Shown: positions 42,823 through 51,869 of the stretch, one piece after another | How positions within the stretch are numbered: the stretch's first letter is position 1 | Layout: each line of letters starts with the position of its first letter | Origin: Longimicrobiales bacterium | GTDB taxonomy: Bacteria > Gemmatimonadota > Gemmatimonadetes > Longimicrobiales > Gaopeijiaceae | Reading direction: 5' to 3' | DNA length: 64,000 bases | Assembly: GCA_028279425.1 (NCBI GenBank) | Contig: JANQNV010000316.1 | Span: 18,859-82,858, forward strand | Program-made: the position numbers and the translations under genes | The notes under the pieces: model-generated | What the model was told of the DNA's origin: nothing | The model's input: only the letters and a program-made list of their open reading frames with translations | Databases searched by the model: none

Positions 42823-44574
42823 ATGGTGGCGAGAGTACGCGTGAAGGCGACGGGCCTGGTCCTCGTTTCTCTACTGGGCTGCGCGGCCGAGGCGCGCGTC
42901 GACACGGCGGGGCAGCGGTTCACGGTCGAGTTGTCCGAGGCCGCAGCGGCCGAGATCGCCTCGCTGGGTCTGGATGTGCCGGTGGATGGCCGGGTCTATG
43001 TCGTGGTCGCGCCGGAGGGCGACCCCGGTGGGGAGGGCGGCGACGCGGAGCCCCGCACCCAGGTCGGCATTCAGGGCGTGCCCTTCTGGGGGGTGGAGAT
43101 CGACGGACTCGCGGCCGGTGGTGAGGCGGTGGTCGAGCCCGGCGGCGCCGACGCGGTCGGACACCCGTTCGCCGACCTCTCCGGTCTCGCGCCGGGAACG
43201 TATCTCGCCCAGGCGTTCCTCAACGTCTACTCCACCTTCGAGCGCGCCGACGGCCATCCGGTGCGCATGCATCTCAACTCGGGGGCGGGCCAGAGCCAAT
43301 GGCGTGCGCCGGGCAACGCCTTCGGACCGCCCGTTCGAATCACGGTCGGGGCAGGAGGGGCGGTCGACGCCCGCCTGAGGGTCGACCAGGTGATCCCACC
43401 CACACAGCCTCTCCCCGACGGCGGCTCGCTCCAGCAGGGGAATCCGGTGGCCGACGACGGCGGCCTCGTGCGGTACGCCAAAATCCGGAGCGATGCCCTC
43501 TCGGAGTTCTGGGGTCGGGACATGTACATCGGAGCCAACGTGCTCCTACCGGCCCGCTACGCCGAGGAGCCCGATCGCCGGTATCCCGTCTTGTTCCTCA
43601 TGGGGCACTTTCCGGGCGCTCGCCCGCCGTTCAGCTATTCCGACGACCCGGAGGCGAGTGGCGGTGGACGGAGCGCCGGGTTTTCGGAGTTCTGGCGCTC
43701 GGCCGATGGTCCGGACCTCGTGGTCGTGACGATCCGCGACGCGAATCCCTACTACGACACCGGTCACTCGGTGAACTCGGCCAACGTCGGCCCCTACGGC
43801 GACGCGCTCCTCGACGAGCTGATTCCCCACCTCGAGAGCGAGTTCCGCATCGTGCCCGAGCCCTGGGCACGGGTGCTCGCGGGTGGATCGACCGGGGGGT
43901 GGGAGGCGCTCGCGGTCCAGATCTTCAACCCCGACGACTTCGGGGGCTCGTGGGGTTGGTGTCCCGATCCGGTCGATTTCCACGACTACCAGATGGTCGA
44001 CGTCTACGAAGACGACAACGCGTATCGTAGCGGAGGTCCATGGGTGTACGTGGAGCGTCCCAACAACCGGCGCACCGACGGCACCGTGGTGACCACGATC
44101 CGACAGGAGATGGGCTACGAGAGGGCGGTGGGCCCGAACGGGCGTTCGGGCGGGCAGTGGGCGATCTGGGAGGCGATCTTCAGCCCGGTCGGCGACGACG
44201 GGTTCGCACGGCCGATCTGGGACCGGGTCACCGGTGAGATCGACCGCGATGTGGCCGAATATTGGCGCGAGAACTGGGACCTGACGCACCACCTCACCAC
44301 CAATTGGGAGTCCCTCGGACCTCGGCTCGCCGGCAAGCTGCACGTCGCCGTGGGCGACATGGACTCGTACTACCTCAACAACGCGGTGGAGCGCATGGAG
44401 AAGGCGATGGCGGGCCTTTCGAATCCGACCCCCGACATCGAGTTCGAGTACGGTCGCAAAAAGCCGCATTGCTGGATCGGCTACAGTCGGGAGCGACCGG
44501 GCGAGGATCTGTCGAACGCCGAGTTCGTGCGGATCGTGGTGGACTACCTCGAGGGGCGCGGCGGCCGCTGGTAG
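42823..44574 (+). CDS. Exported esterase-type alpha/beta hydrolase lipoprotein
   Basis: 583 aa. Start 42823 gives MVARVRVKATGLVLVSLLGC, a lipobox signal. The N-terminal ~200 residues form a beta-sandwich region of unknown role. The C-terminal half is an esterase-D/Fes-like fold: YPVLFLMGHFPGARPPF, VVVTIRDANPYYDTGHSVNS, nucleophile GGSTGGWEAL (Ser ~350), late DMDSYYLNN and KKPHCWIGY for the acid and base. Probably hydrolyses ester bonds of an external polymer or siderophore; the substrate is unknown. Confidence 0.82.
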   Translation: MVARVRVKATGLVLVSLLGCAAEARVDTAGQRFTVELSEAAAAEIASLGLDVPVDGRVYVVVAPEGDPGGEGGDAEPRTQVGIQGVPFWGVEIDGLAAGGEAVVEPGGADAVGHPFADLSGLAPGTYLAQAFLNVYSTFERADGHPVRMHLNSGAGQSQWRAPGNAFGPPVRITVGAGGAVDARLRVDQVIPPTQPLPDGGSLQQGNPVADDGGLVRYAKIRSDALSEFWGRDMYIGANVLLPARYAEEPDRRYPVLFLMGHFPGARPPFSYSDDPEASGGGRSAGFSEFWRSADGPDLVVVTIRDANPYYDTGHSVNSANVGPYGDALLDELIPHLESEFRIVPEPWARVLAGGSTGGWEALAVQIFNPDDFGGSWGWCPDPVDFHDYQMVDVYEDDNAYRSGGPWVYVERPNNRRTDGTVVTTIRQEMGYERAVGPNGRSGGQWAIWEAIFSPVGDDGFARPIWDRVTGEIDRDVAEYWRENWDLTHHLTTNWESLGPRLAGKLHVAVGDMDSYYLNNAVERMEKAMAGLSNPTPDIEFEYGRKKPHCWIGYSRERPGEDLSNAEFVRIVVDYLEGRGGRW

Positions 44575-44674
44575 GCGGCGGCCTCGACGCGTTCGTGATC
44601 CGCTTTGCGGCGACTCTGCGCGTTGCGTGTAAGGACCTCAGGATACCGCCAGGACGCACGACTTCGGAGATTCG

Positions 44675-47401
44675 ATGGGCCGGACCGCACACGGAGTAGT
44701 ACTCGCGCTGGCGATCCCGATCCTGGGGGCGTGCGGCGACGCCTCTTCTCCCCGGGTGGATCCCGACCCGCCGGGGCCAGTCGCGGCGTCGGTGTCGGTC
44801 TTCGCGGGAGACGGTCAGGTCGTTCCGGCGGGGGAAGCCACACCTCTCGCCCCGGCGGTCATCGTCCGTGACGAACAGGGCAGGCCGTTCCCGGGGGCCA
44901 CCGTCCAATTCGAGGTGGCGGCCGGTGGGGGTACCCTCGAGGGGGCGACTCAGCTCTCCGATGGGTCGGGCGTGGCCCGTGTGACCAGCTGGACGCTGGG
45001 GGACTCGGGAGAGCAGCGGCTCACGGCGACCGTCGGCACTCTTCCCGCGGCCTCCATCGAGGCTACGGTGGCGCCGGGTAGCGAGATCCTGTCGGAGGCC
45101 GTGCCCACAGGGGGTGGTGTGGTCACGATCTCCACGTCGGGTCATCCGTACGAGGGGCTCGCCCTCACCGTGCCGCCGGGCTCATTCCCGAATGCGGTCG
45201 ATGTGCGGCTGCGGGTGAACGGTGACGCGACGGTTCCGACGATGCCGACCGGCTACCGGGTCGATGGTCCTCCGCTCGAGATCGCCCTGGATGCCCCTCG
45301 ATCCGACGGCCTGATGACGCTCGAGGTGCCCGTCCGGCCCGGGCCGGGTGAAGCCGCGGTGGCGGTGCTGTACGACCGCGAGCGCGGCGTCATGGAGGTG
45401 CTGCCCACTGTGGCGCGATCGGATACCGGGATCGAGGTGGTGACGGAGCACTTGCGGTCGGACCTCTTGCTGGGTCCGGAGAGCGCCAGCGGGTCGCCGC
45501 AGGCAGCGGCCCAGGTCGGGCTGGGCAGTAGCAGCGCCGAACTCCTCCGGATCATTCACGCCGTTCCACAGCCTCCCGTGCCGTCGGTCTACGACCCGGC
45601 CGCCGAGGGGTGGCCCGTGGTCGATCACGGCTCCGCGGCCGCACCCGGTGGCCTCGGAGAGGTGATCACTGCGCTGCAGGTCTTCAGCCGCAGCAGCCTC
45701 TTCACGCCACGTAGTTCGATCAATACGCTCTCCACCCCGGGATTCTATGCTGACGCGGCCGTCCTCGGGGCCTTGCAGACCGCCCGCAACCGGCCCGGGA
45801 TGAGCTTGAGCGAGAGGCTCCGCATGGCTTCGATCCTCGGTCGGACTCCCAAGGCGGAGCGCGACGACAACGTCTACCGGACGACGACGGCGTCGATGGC
45901 GCTCACCGGCAGGCCGGCGATCCTCGCGATGTTCAGTGAGCTCGCGGGACCCTCCGAAGACGCGACCTGGTTCACGACGGCGGTGGCGAGCAGCGAAGAG
46001 GGTCTGTCGGTGTCGCAGCCGGCCGATCCGAGCCCGCGGGTGTGGCCTCGTACTCCGGCCGGACTCGCCAACATGCTGGTCCGGGCCACGGCCGATGGCA
46101 CCTTCGAGCCGGCTGATGCGGCCCTTCCGCTTTCATCGTTCGTGTACGACTTCGAGACCACGAGCGAGACGCTCGGGACGATCCGGCAGTTCGAGGATCT
46201 GCCGCCGCTGTCGCGCCTCGCGGTCAATTCCGCGTTGCGAGAGCGACTCGGGGTGCCGAAGAACCCCTTCGAGACCTCGCCCCTCGCGGGACTGTGGTCG
46301 GCGGGGAATTCCGAGGACGTCGTGCCGGTCCGTGGCGATGCACTGCGCCTACGTGTGGGGGATGGCTCGACCGAGTTCTCCGTGCACGACCTCGCATCGG
46401 GGGCGCTCCTCGCCACGAGCGGTGTCGAGGGGGTCGATCTCGCGCCGCTCGTGGGTTCGGAGAACGGCGAAACGAAGTCGCTGATGGCGACGACGTTCGT
46501 GAGGCTCAACGGCCTGCTCCGTCAGCTCGGCCCGGAGGGCCTCCAGCTCGTCCGTGCCCGGTTCGCGGTCTCTCCCGATACGGCTCGGATCTCGGCGGAC
46601 TCGACTACGGTCAGTTTCGAGGCGGACGTCCCGAGTCCCCCATCGGACGGATTCCTCATCCGATGGGACTGGGGCGATGGCACGACGACCGAAAACCTCG
46701 GCTTGACGAGCGCCATGCACACGTATGCCGAGTCGGGCGAATACACGGTCGTCGCCACGATGCTCTCCGCGGATGGCCAGCGCACGCTCGCCGTCGACAC
46801 CCTGACGGTGGAAGACGAGACCAGCCCGCACTGGCGGCTCACGAACATCGTCGATGCCGACGAGCTGGGCTCGGCGGCCTCCGTGCCCGTGACGGTGCTG
46901 CTCGCCGACGCCGTGGCGAATCCGAGCTCCGCCATGATCGGCATCGACCTCATTCCCTTCGGCCCGCGGGCTCTTCAGATGCGTGTGCTGGCCGGGGGCA
47001 CGTGGACGACCGAGAACTGCTGCGATCCCCTCGTGCCGTTACTTCTCGGCGAAACCCGGCAGCGGCTGGGGGTCCAGCCGACGCTGACCCTCGGTGTCGG
47101 TGACTTCTTCACGGGCTTCAGTGAAAGCCGGTGGTCGCAGTCCACCCCGGACCTGTCGATGGGCACGATCTCGGGGCAGCAGACGCTCGGCGTCTTCATC
47201 TACAATGTGAGGGATGCGGGCAGCCAGACCGGGCCCCAGATCGTGTTGCGCACCGAGGCGACGCGTTCGGGCAAGACCATGACGGGCACGATCACACTGA
47301 TCTTCTGGCCGATCGGCGACGTGTTGCCGGGTGAGACGCTGCAGTACGTGGAAGAGCCCGACTTCTACCGCTTCCCCTTCACGGCAGAGCGGATTCGGTA
47401 G
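44675..47401 (+). CDS. Lipoprotein with Ig-like (Big_1) and PKD domains
   Basis: 908 aa. Signal peptide and lipobox LGAC (Cys20). Residues ~37-135 form a bacterial Ig-like domain (APAVIVRDEQGRPFPGATVQF, VARVTSWTLGDSGEQRLTA). A ZU5-like strand-rich segment (~145-200, GLALTVPPGSFPNAVDVRLR) follows. A long helical middle region is unassigned. A PKD domain sits at ~645-715 (RWDWGDGTTTENLG, HTYAESGEYTVVATM). A vicinal Cys pair lies near the C-terminus (TENCCDPL). Likely a surface protein for adhesion or polymer contact. Confidence 0.8.
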   Translation: MGRTAHGVVLALAIPILGACGDASSPRVDPDPPGPVAASVSVFAGDGQVVPAGEATPLAPAVIVRDEQGRPFPGATVQFEVAAGGGTLEGATQLSDGSGVARVTSWTLGDSGEQRLTATVGTLPAASIEATVAPGSEILSEAVPTGGGVVTISTSGHPYEGLALTVPPGSFPNAVDVRLRVNGDATVPTMPTGYRVDGPPLEIALDAPRSDGLMTLEVPVRPGPGEAAVAVLYDRERGVMEVLPTVARSDTGIEVVTEHLRSDLLLGPESASGSPQAAAQVGLGSSSAELLRIIHAVPQPPVPSVYDPAAEGWPVVDHGSAAAPGGLGEVITALQVFSRSSLFTPRSSINTLSTPGFYADAAVLGALQTARNRPGMSLSERLRMASILGRTPKAERDDNVYRTTTASMALTGRPAILAMFSELAGPSEDATWFTTAVASSEEGLSVSQPADPSPRVWPRTPAGLANMLVRATADGTFEPADAALPLSSFVYDFETTSETLGTIRQFEDLPPLSRLAVNSALRERLGVPKNPFETSPLAGLWSAGNSEDVVPVRGDALRLRVGDGSTEFSVHDLASGALLATSGVEGVDLAPLVGSENGETKSLMATTFVRLNGLLRQLGPEGLQLVRARFAVSPDTARISADSTTVSFEADVPSPPSDGFLIRWDWGDGTTTENLGLTSAMHTYAESGEYTVVATMLSADGQRTLAVDTLTVEDETSPHWRLTNIVDADELGSAASVPVTVLLADAVANPSSAMIGIDLIPFGPRALQMRVLAGGTWTTENCCDPLVPLLLGETRQRLGVQPTLTLGVGDFFTGFSESRWSQSTPDLSMGTISGQQTLGVFIYNVRDAGSQTGPQIVLRTEATRSGKTMTGTITLIFWPIGDVLPGETLQYVEEPDFYRFPFTAERIR

Positions 47402-47415
47402 GCGAGGGGATTGCG

Positions 47416-48219
47416 TCAGCCCCGGTGCTCGACCATCCGGACGAACCGATCCGGCTCCATGGGGCCGTGCGGAATGCGCCAGCGCGCGAGCTTGAAGCCG
47501 AACTTCGACAGGCCGGGACTCGGGCGCCCGGCGAAGGCGACGTAGGGAATGAGGCGCGCGACCCGTCGGTAGAGATCGAGTTTCGCGGGTCGATGCCGCT
47601 CTGTCTCGGCCGGATCGGCGTGGTACTGAGACCAGGCGATCGATCCCACGACCCCGGAAGCTCCGAAGTGCCGCGAGAGGAGCATGTCTTCGGCGAACAC
47701 GCGCGCACCCCCTTCGAAGGCGTGCAACACGTCGTGGATGGCGACGATGGCTCCATCGGCCAGGAAGGGGCGAAAGCCCTCCAGATCACGACGGGTCCCC
47801 TCGATCGTGTGGTCGCCGTCGATCCAGAGCAGCCGCAGCGGCTCCGACCATTCGGGGGCCAGCTCCTCCGAACGCATGGCGTGATGCGTGACGCGCTCGC
47901 TCACGCCCTTCCTGTGAAGGTTGTCGTGGAAGTCGTCGGCTGAGGAGTTCGCGTCGCCGAGGTCGGGATCCGTCGACGACGGGGCGTTCAGCGGATCCAC
48001 GGCATGCACCCGGTCGTCGCCGGCCAGAGCTGCCGCCTTGGCCAACAGCACGGTCGATCGGCCTTTGAAGCTCCCAATCTCGAGAATACTCCCGCGTGCG
48101 GTCGGGACGGCTCCGAGAAGGCAGAGGAAGCACATCTCCTTCCACGACAGATGGCCCTCGACATCGGCTACGTCGTGGAGGATCGTGTCGCGGCTGGCGA
48201 TGAAGTCGGGAGGTAGCAC
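47416..48219 (-). CDS. Class I SAM-dependent methyltransferase (Methyltransf_24 type)
   Basis: 267 aa from GTG 48219 (the frame is open to 48360 but upstream sequence is Trp/Arg/Cys-rich noise). SAM motif I ILEIGSFKGRSTVLLAKAA, motif II VHAVDPLNA, and LLWIDGDHTIEGTRRDLEGF, the D-GDH motif of the cephalosporin-hydroxylase/Methyltransf_24 group, followed by GAIVAIHDV. Methylates an unknown small molecule or sugar. It is 34 bases downstream of the membrane gene on the same strand. Confidence 0.82.
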   Translation of the reverse strand: MLPPDFIASRDTILHDVADVEGHLSWKEMCFLCLLGAVPTARGSILEIGSFKGRSTVLLAKAAALAGDDRVHAVDPLNAPSSTDPDLGDANSSADDFHDNLHRKGVSERVTHHAMRSEELAPEWSEPLRLLWIDGDHTIEGTRRDLEGFRPFLADGAIVAIHDVLHAFEGGARVFAEDMLLSRHFGASGVVGSIAWSQYHADPAETERHRPAKLDLYRRVARLIPYVAFAGRPSPGLSKFGFKLARWRIPHGPMEPDRFVRMVEHRG

Positions 48220-48253
48220 GGTCAGTTCTCGCGCAGATAGAGGAAGCGTCGCT

Positions 48254-49192
48254 CTACGCCCCAGCGAACTCCGCATCCAGCCGTGCCACGGCCTCGCCCA
48301 GTTGCGGGTGCCGCATCCACAGGATCGCCACCATCGTCGCGGCGGCGAACAGGTTGCCACCGGCCACGGCCACCCAGGAGTGGGGAACGAAGACCGACAC
48401 CGCCCCGATCACCCCCATCACGAGAGCCTCGAACGAAATGAAGGCGAGAATGGTTGCGATGAGCAGCGGCGGCCGCTTCTCGATCGCGCCGACGGCTGCG
48501 GCGAGAATGGGCCCAAGGACGAGCCCGATGCCCAGGTGGACGACCGTATACCCCCACACCCAGGCCATATTGGTCGGAAGCCGTGCGGCCTCGGTCTCGC
48601 CGCCGAACAGGAGTCCCCCGAGCGAGGAAGGCGTGCGTAAAGGCGTCCCGATCGAGTAGTCCAGGACGAGAAACCACACCGCCACCGCGAGTGCGCCCGC
48701 GGTTCCCACCAACGCGCCCTCGCGCAGGATCGGTCCCCGGAGCGCACGGGCGAGCCATCCTCGGCGGCCGGGCGCTTCCATGAGATGGATCGTGTGGCTG
48801 ATGGTCAGACCGCCCAGCAGGTTTCCGGCCAGGACGTTTCGCCACCCGAACTCCCCTACGATATCGGCGCCGGTGAACCAGACGCTTCCATAGAAGATCA
48901 TGTCGAACAGGAGAAACCCGATGGCCAGACCGATCAGGGTCGGGGCGACCACCTTGAGCTGATCGATGGCCCACGCCGACGCGAATCCGACGACCAGGAA
49001 CGACATGAAGTGCAGGATCGTGTATGCCGGAACCGCGGCGAGCGCCTCACCACCGAGGAGGGCAGTCGCCACGAAGCGGACGGTTCCGAGTGGGTCGCCA
49101 CGCAACCAATCGACCGCGAAGAACCAGACGACGAGCGTCATCGCTCCAACGAGTCCCGAGACGATACCTCGCTTGAGAATCCCGACGCCCAT
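48254..49192 (-). CDS. Membrane protein with internal duplication, unknown function
   Basis: 312 aa, about eight membrane helices. ATG 49192 has GGGAGG 5 bases upstream. Two halves align: VGAMTLVVWFFAVDWLRGDPL plus LLGGE in the first, and VGTAGALAVAVWFLVLDY plus LLFGGET in the second, each followed by HxxxFxxxG-type helices. The pattern suggests gene duplication and a pseudo-symmetric channel or carrier. Family not recognised. Confidence 0.75.
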   Translation of the reverse strand: MGVGILKRGIVSGLVGAMTLVVWFFAVDWLRGDPLGTVRFVATALLGGEALAAVPAYTILHFMSFLVVGFASAWAIDQLKVVAPTLIGLAIGFLLFDMIFYGSVWFTGADIVGEFGWRNVLAGNLLGGLTISHTIHLMEAPGRRGWLARALRGPILREGALVGTAGALAVAVWFLVLDYSIGTPLRTPSSLGGLLFGGETEAARLPTNMAWVWGYTVVHLGIGLVLGPILAAAVGAIEKRPPLLIATILAFISFEALVMGVIGAVSVFVPHSWVAVAGGNLFAAATMVAILWMRHPQLGEAVARLDAEFAGA

Positions 49193-49268
49193 GGTGCCTC
49201 CCTGGATAGGGTCTGTTTCGTTCCAATAGATCATTCATCGGCGGAGGTTCCAGTCGGGTCCGTACGGC

Positions 49269-49298
49269 TTGCCGGTCGCTTCGGTCACCACCTACCCT
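49269..49298 (+). promoter_or_regulatory. Promoter for the serine hydrolase
   Basis: TTGCCG (49269-49274), 18-base spacer, TACCCT (49293-49298), 30 bases before the ATG at 49328. Confidence 0.45.
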
Positions 49299-49327
49299 TC
49301 GCAGACCTCCAAGAAGGGATCCCGGCC

Positions 49328-50548
49328 ATGCCTACGAATTCGACCACGTCCCTCATCGACGCGCCTCGTGCCGTCCGATGGACCCTCGCCACACTCGTGG
49401 CGGTGTCCTCCCTGGCCGCTCCCACCTCCTCTCTCGCAGGGCAGACGGTCACCGATTCGGATTGGGAACGGGTGGCTGCCGAACACCGGCGCCATGTCAC
49501 AGAGGTAGGCATCGTGGGGAGTTCGCTGGCCCTGGTGGAGAACGGCCGGATCACGCGGTCCCAATACCTGGGCATGGCCGACCTGGACCGAGACCGTCGG
49601 GTGGACGCCGAGACGCTCTACCACTGGGCCTCGATCACCAAGACGTTCACGGGTGTGGCCGTGATGCAGCTTCGGGATCGGGGCCTGCTGCGGCTGGATG
49701 ATCCCATCGTCGACTACGTGCCGGAGCTACGGGAGGTCCACAATCCCTTCGGTGAGATGGACGAGGTCACGGTGCGCCACCTCTTGTCTCACTCCGCCGG
49801 CTTCCGCGGTTCGACGTTCCCGTGGGATGGGGGAGAGAGCTGGCAGCCGTGGGAGCCGCCGGGCTGGACGAACCTCGCGGCCATGATGCCCTGGACCCAA
49901 GTGGAATTCGAACCTGGCAGCCGCTTCCAGTATTCGAATCCGGGCATCGTTTTTCTGGGACGCCTGATCGAGGCGGTGACCGGCGACGTCTTCGAGGCCT
50001 ACGTCGAGAAGAACGTCTTTCGACCGCTTGGGATGAGCAGTGCGTATTTCGACGGTACCCCGTGGCACCTGGCGGAGCATCGCGCGGAGAACTACCGCGT
50101 CGTCGAGAATCAGCCGGTGGCCAATGGTGACTTCAATACGGGTGTGACCGTATCGAACGGAGGGTTGAACGGCGCGGTGGCTGATCTGGCCCGTTGGATC
50201 GCATTCCTCACCGGCGCAGTGGAAGCCGGAAGCCCCGCCGCCGAGGTGCTGTCCCGGTCGTCGCTGCACGAGATGTGGCAGGAGGTCGTACCGGTCGGCG
50301 ACATGAGCCTGGGTCGCGAGCGAATGGGGCTCACCTTCTGGCTCTATCCGGATCACGGCTGGGTGGGCCACACCGGCAGTCAGCGGAGCTTCTTCTCGTT
50401 CATTCTCTTCGATCCGGACGGCCGTCGCGGGATCATTGCCGCGTTCAACACCGCGGGAGGCGACGCGACGGGGCCCGATACGAGGGCCATCTTGAACGAG
50501 TTGCGGGAGATCGCGGCGATGACGTTGCTCGGCTCGCACCCGTCGTAA
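49328..50548 (+). CDS. Exported serine hydrolase, beta-lactamase (class C/DD-peptidase) fold
   Basis: 406 aa. Start 49328 has AAGGGAT upstream and yields a signal peptide ending SSLAGQ. Catalytic SxxK is SITK (Ser ~102) in LYHWASITKTFTG; YxN is YSN (~200) in FQYSNPGIVFLG; the third motif HTG is in GWVGHTGSQ. Typical of the beta-lactamase-related hydrolase/CubicO group. Probably a DD-peptidase or esterase, not an antibiotic resistance enzyme. Confidence 0.9.
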   Translation: MPTNSTTSLIDAPRAVRWTLATLVAVSSLAAPTSSLAGQTVTDSDWERVAAEHRRHVTEVGIVGSSLALVENGRITRSQYLGMADLDRDRRVDAETLYHWASITKTFTGVAVMQLRDRGLLRLDDPIVDYVPELREVHNPFGEMDEVTVRHLLSHSAGFRGSTFPWDGGESWQPWEPPGWTNLAAMMPWTQVEFEPGSRFQYSNPGIVFLGRLIEAVTGDVFEAYVEKNVFRPLGMSSAYFDGTPWHLAEHRAENYRVVENQPVANGDFNTGVTVSNGGLNGAVADLARWIAFLTGAVEAGSPAAEVLSRSSLHEMWQEVVPVGDMSLGRERMGLTFWLYPDHGWVGHTGSQRSFFSFILFDPDGRRGIIAAFNTAGGDATGPDTRAILNELREIAAMTLLGSHPS

Positions 50549-50675
50549 CACCCGCGGGGGTACCATCTGACGGCTGTCGCGCGTTCGCACACACCGGCTG
50601 GCGCCCGTACCCGCTGGTCGCACGTCGGGCGTAGTTGCATTATACACCTAGCATCCTTCACGACAGGGTGGATTC

Positions 50676-51806
50676 ATGAAGCCGGACACATTGCTCGCAC
50701 GCGCGAACGACTACGTCGACGATCGTTCCGGCGGGGTCGTGCCTCCGCTCGTCACGACGACGACCTTCGCCCGCGACCGCGACTACGAGCTCGTGGGCGA
50801 CCACGTGTATGCCCGATACGGTGGGCCGACGGCGGAACAGGCCGAGTCGGTTCTCTGCGCGCTCGAGGGGGCCTCCGACGCCTTCGTCTTCAGCTCCGGG
50901 ATGAGTGCCGTCGTCGTCTTGTTGGAAACCCTGCGTTCCGGCGACCACCTCGTGGCCCCGACGGTGATGTATCACGGTGCCCAGGACTGGTTTCGGCGCC
51001 TCGCCGAAAGGCGCGGAATCGGACTCCGGTTCTTCGATGCCTCCGAGGCGGGTGCCCTCGAGCGAGAGGTCGCAGCGGGACCGACCACGATGCTCTGGAT
51101 CGAGTCGCCCGTGAATCCGACGTGGGACGTGATCGACATCGAAGCAGCGGCGTCGGCTGCCCATGCCGTCGGCGCGGCGCTCGTGGTCGACTCGACCGTC
51201 GCACCCCCCGTTACGACGCGAGCCCTCGACTTGGGGGCCGACATCGTCCTGCACTCGGCCACGAAATACCTCAATGGGCATTCGGACCTGACGGGTGGTG
51301 CGCTCGCGACAAGAAGCTCGGACGCGAGGTGGGAAGAGGTCGGTGAGGTGCGGAAGTACACGGGTACCGTGCTCGCCCCCTTCGAGGCCTGGTTGCTTCT
51401 GCGTGGTCTGCGCACGCTGGGCCTGCGCTATCGTCGGGCATCCGACAATGCGCTCGCGATCGCTCGCCGCATGTCGGGACACCCCGCCGTCGAGTCCTGC
51501 CTCTATCCCGGGCTCGATGGTCACCCGGGACACGACGTCGCGAAACGGCAGATGACGGCGGGGTTCGGTGGAATGCTCTCGCTCCTCCTCGCCGACGACC
51601 CCCAGGGGGAGCGGTGCCGGCGTGTCGCGACCTCGTTGCGTCACTTCACGCCGGCCACCTCTCTCGGAGGGGTGGAGAGCCTCGTGGAGCATCGTGCCAC
51701 GGTCGAGGGGCCGCACAGCCAGGTGCCGCGAAATCTTCTCCGCTTCTCGATCGGGATCGAAGATGCCGACGACCTGATCGAGGACCTGGAGGCGGCTCTC
51801 GGCTAG
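50676..51806 (+). CDS. Cys/Met-metabolism PLP enzyme (cystathionine gamma-synthase/lyase family)
   Basis: 376 aa. Conserved family elements: YARYGGPTAEQAESVLCALEG (phosphate-binding and YSR-like), FSSGMSAVVVLLE, APTVMYHGAQDWF, WIESPVNPTWDVID, PLP-Asp VVDSTVAPP and the Schiff-base Lys in SATKYLNGHSDLTGGAL. C-terminal EHRATVEGPHSQVPRNLLR, where the usual TH-x-x-M loop is altered. It could be a synthase, gamma-lyase or methionine gamma-lyase; family-level call only. The ATG has ACAGGG ahead. Confidence 0.88.
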   Translation: MKPDTLLARANDYVDDRSGGVVPPLVTTTTFARDRDYELVGDHVYARYGGPTAEQAESVLCALEGASDAFVFSSGMSAVVVLLETLRSGDHLVAPTVMYHGAQDWFRRLAERRGIGLRFFDASEAGALEREVAAGPTTMLWIESPVNPTWDVIDIEAAASAAHAVGAALVVDSTVAPPVTTRALDLGADIVLHSATKYLNGHSDLTGGALATRSSDARWEEVGEVRKYTGTVLAPFEAWLLLRGLRTLGLRYRRASDNALAIARRMSGHPAVESCLYPGLDGHPGHDVAKRQMTAGFGGMLSLLLADDPQGERCRRVATSLRHFTPATSLGGVESLVEHRATVEGPHSQVPRNLLRFSIGIEDADDLIEDLEAALG

Positions 51807-51842
51807 CGCGGCATCCTTGCGTGCCGTTGCGAGTGCGTCTAC

Positions 51843-51869
51843 AGTTGTGCTGTGCAACTATATTCGAAT
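51843..51869. promoter_or_regulatory. Inverted repeats at the start of the flavoprotein gene
   Basis: AGTTG-TGCTGTG-CAACT (51843-51859) followed by TATATT (51859-51864) and the palindrome ATTCGAAT (51862-51869). The arrangement suits an operator over a promoter. If TATATT is the -10 box, the downstream GTG (51873) would be nearly leaderless. Confidence 0.35.
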
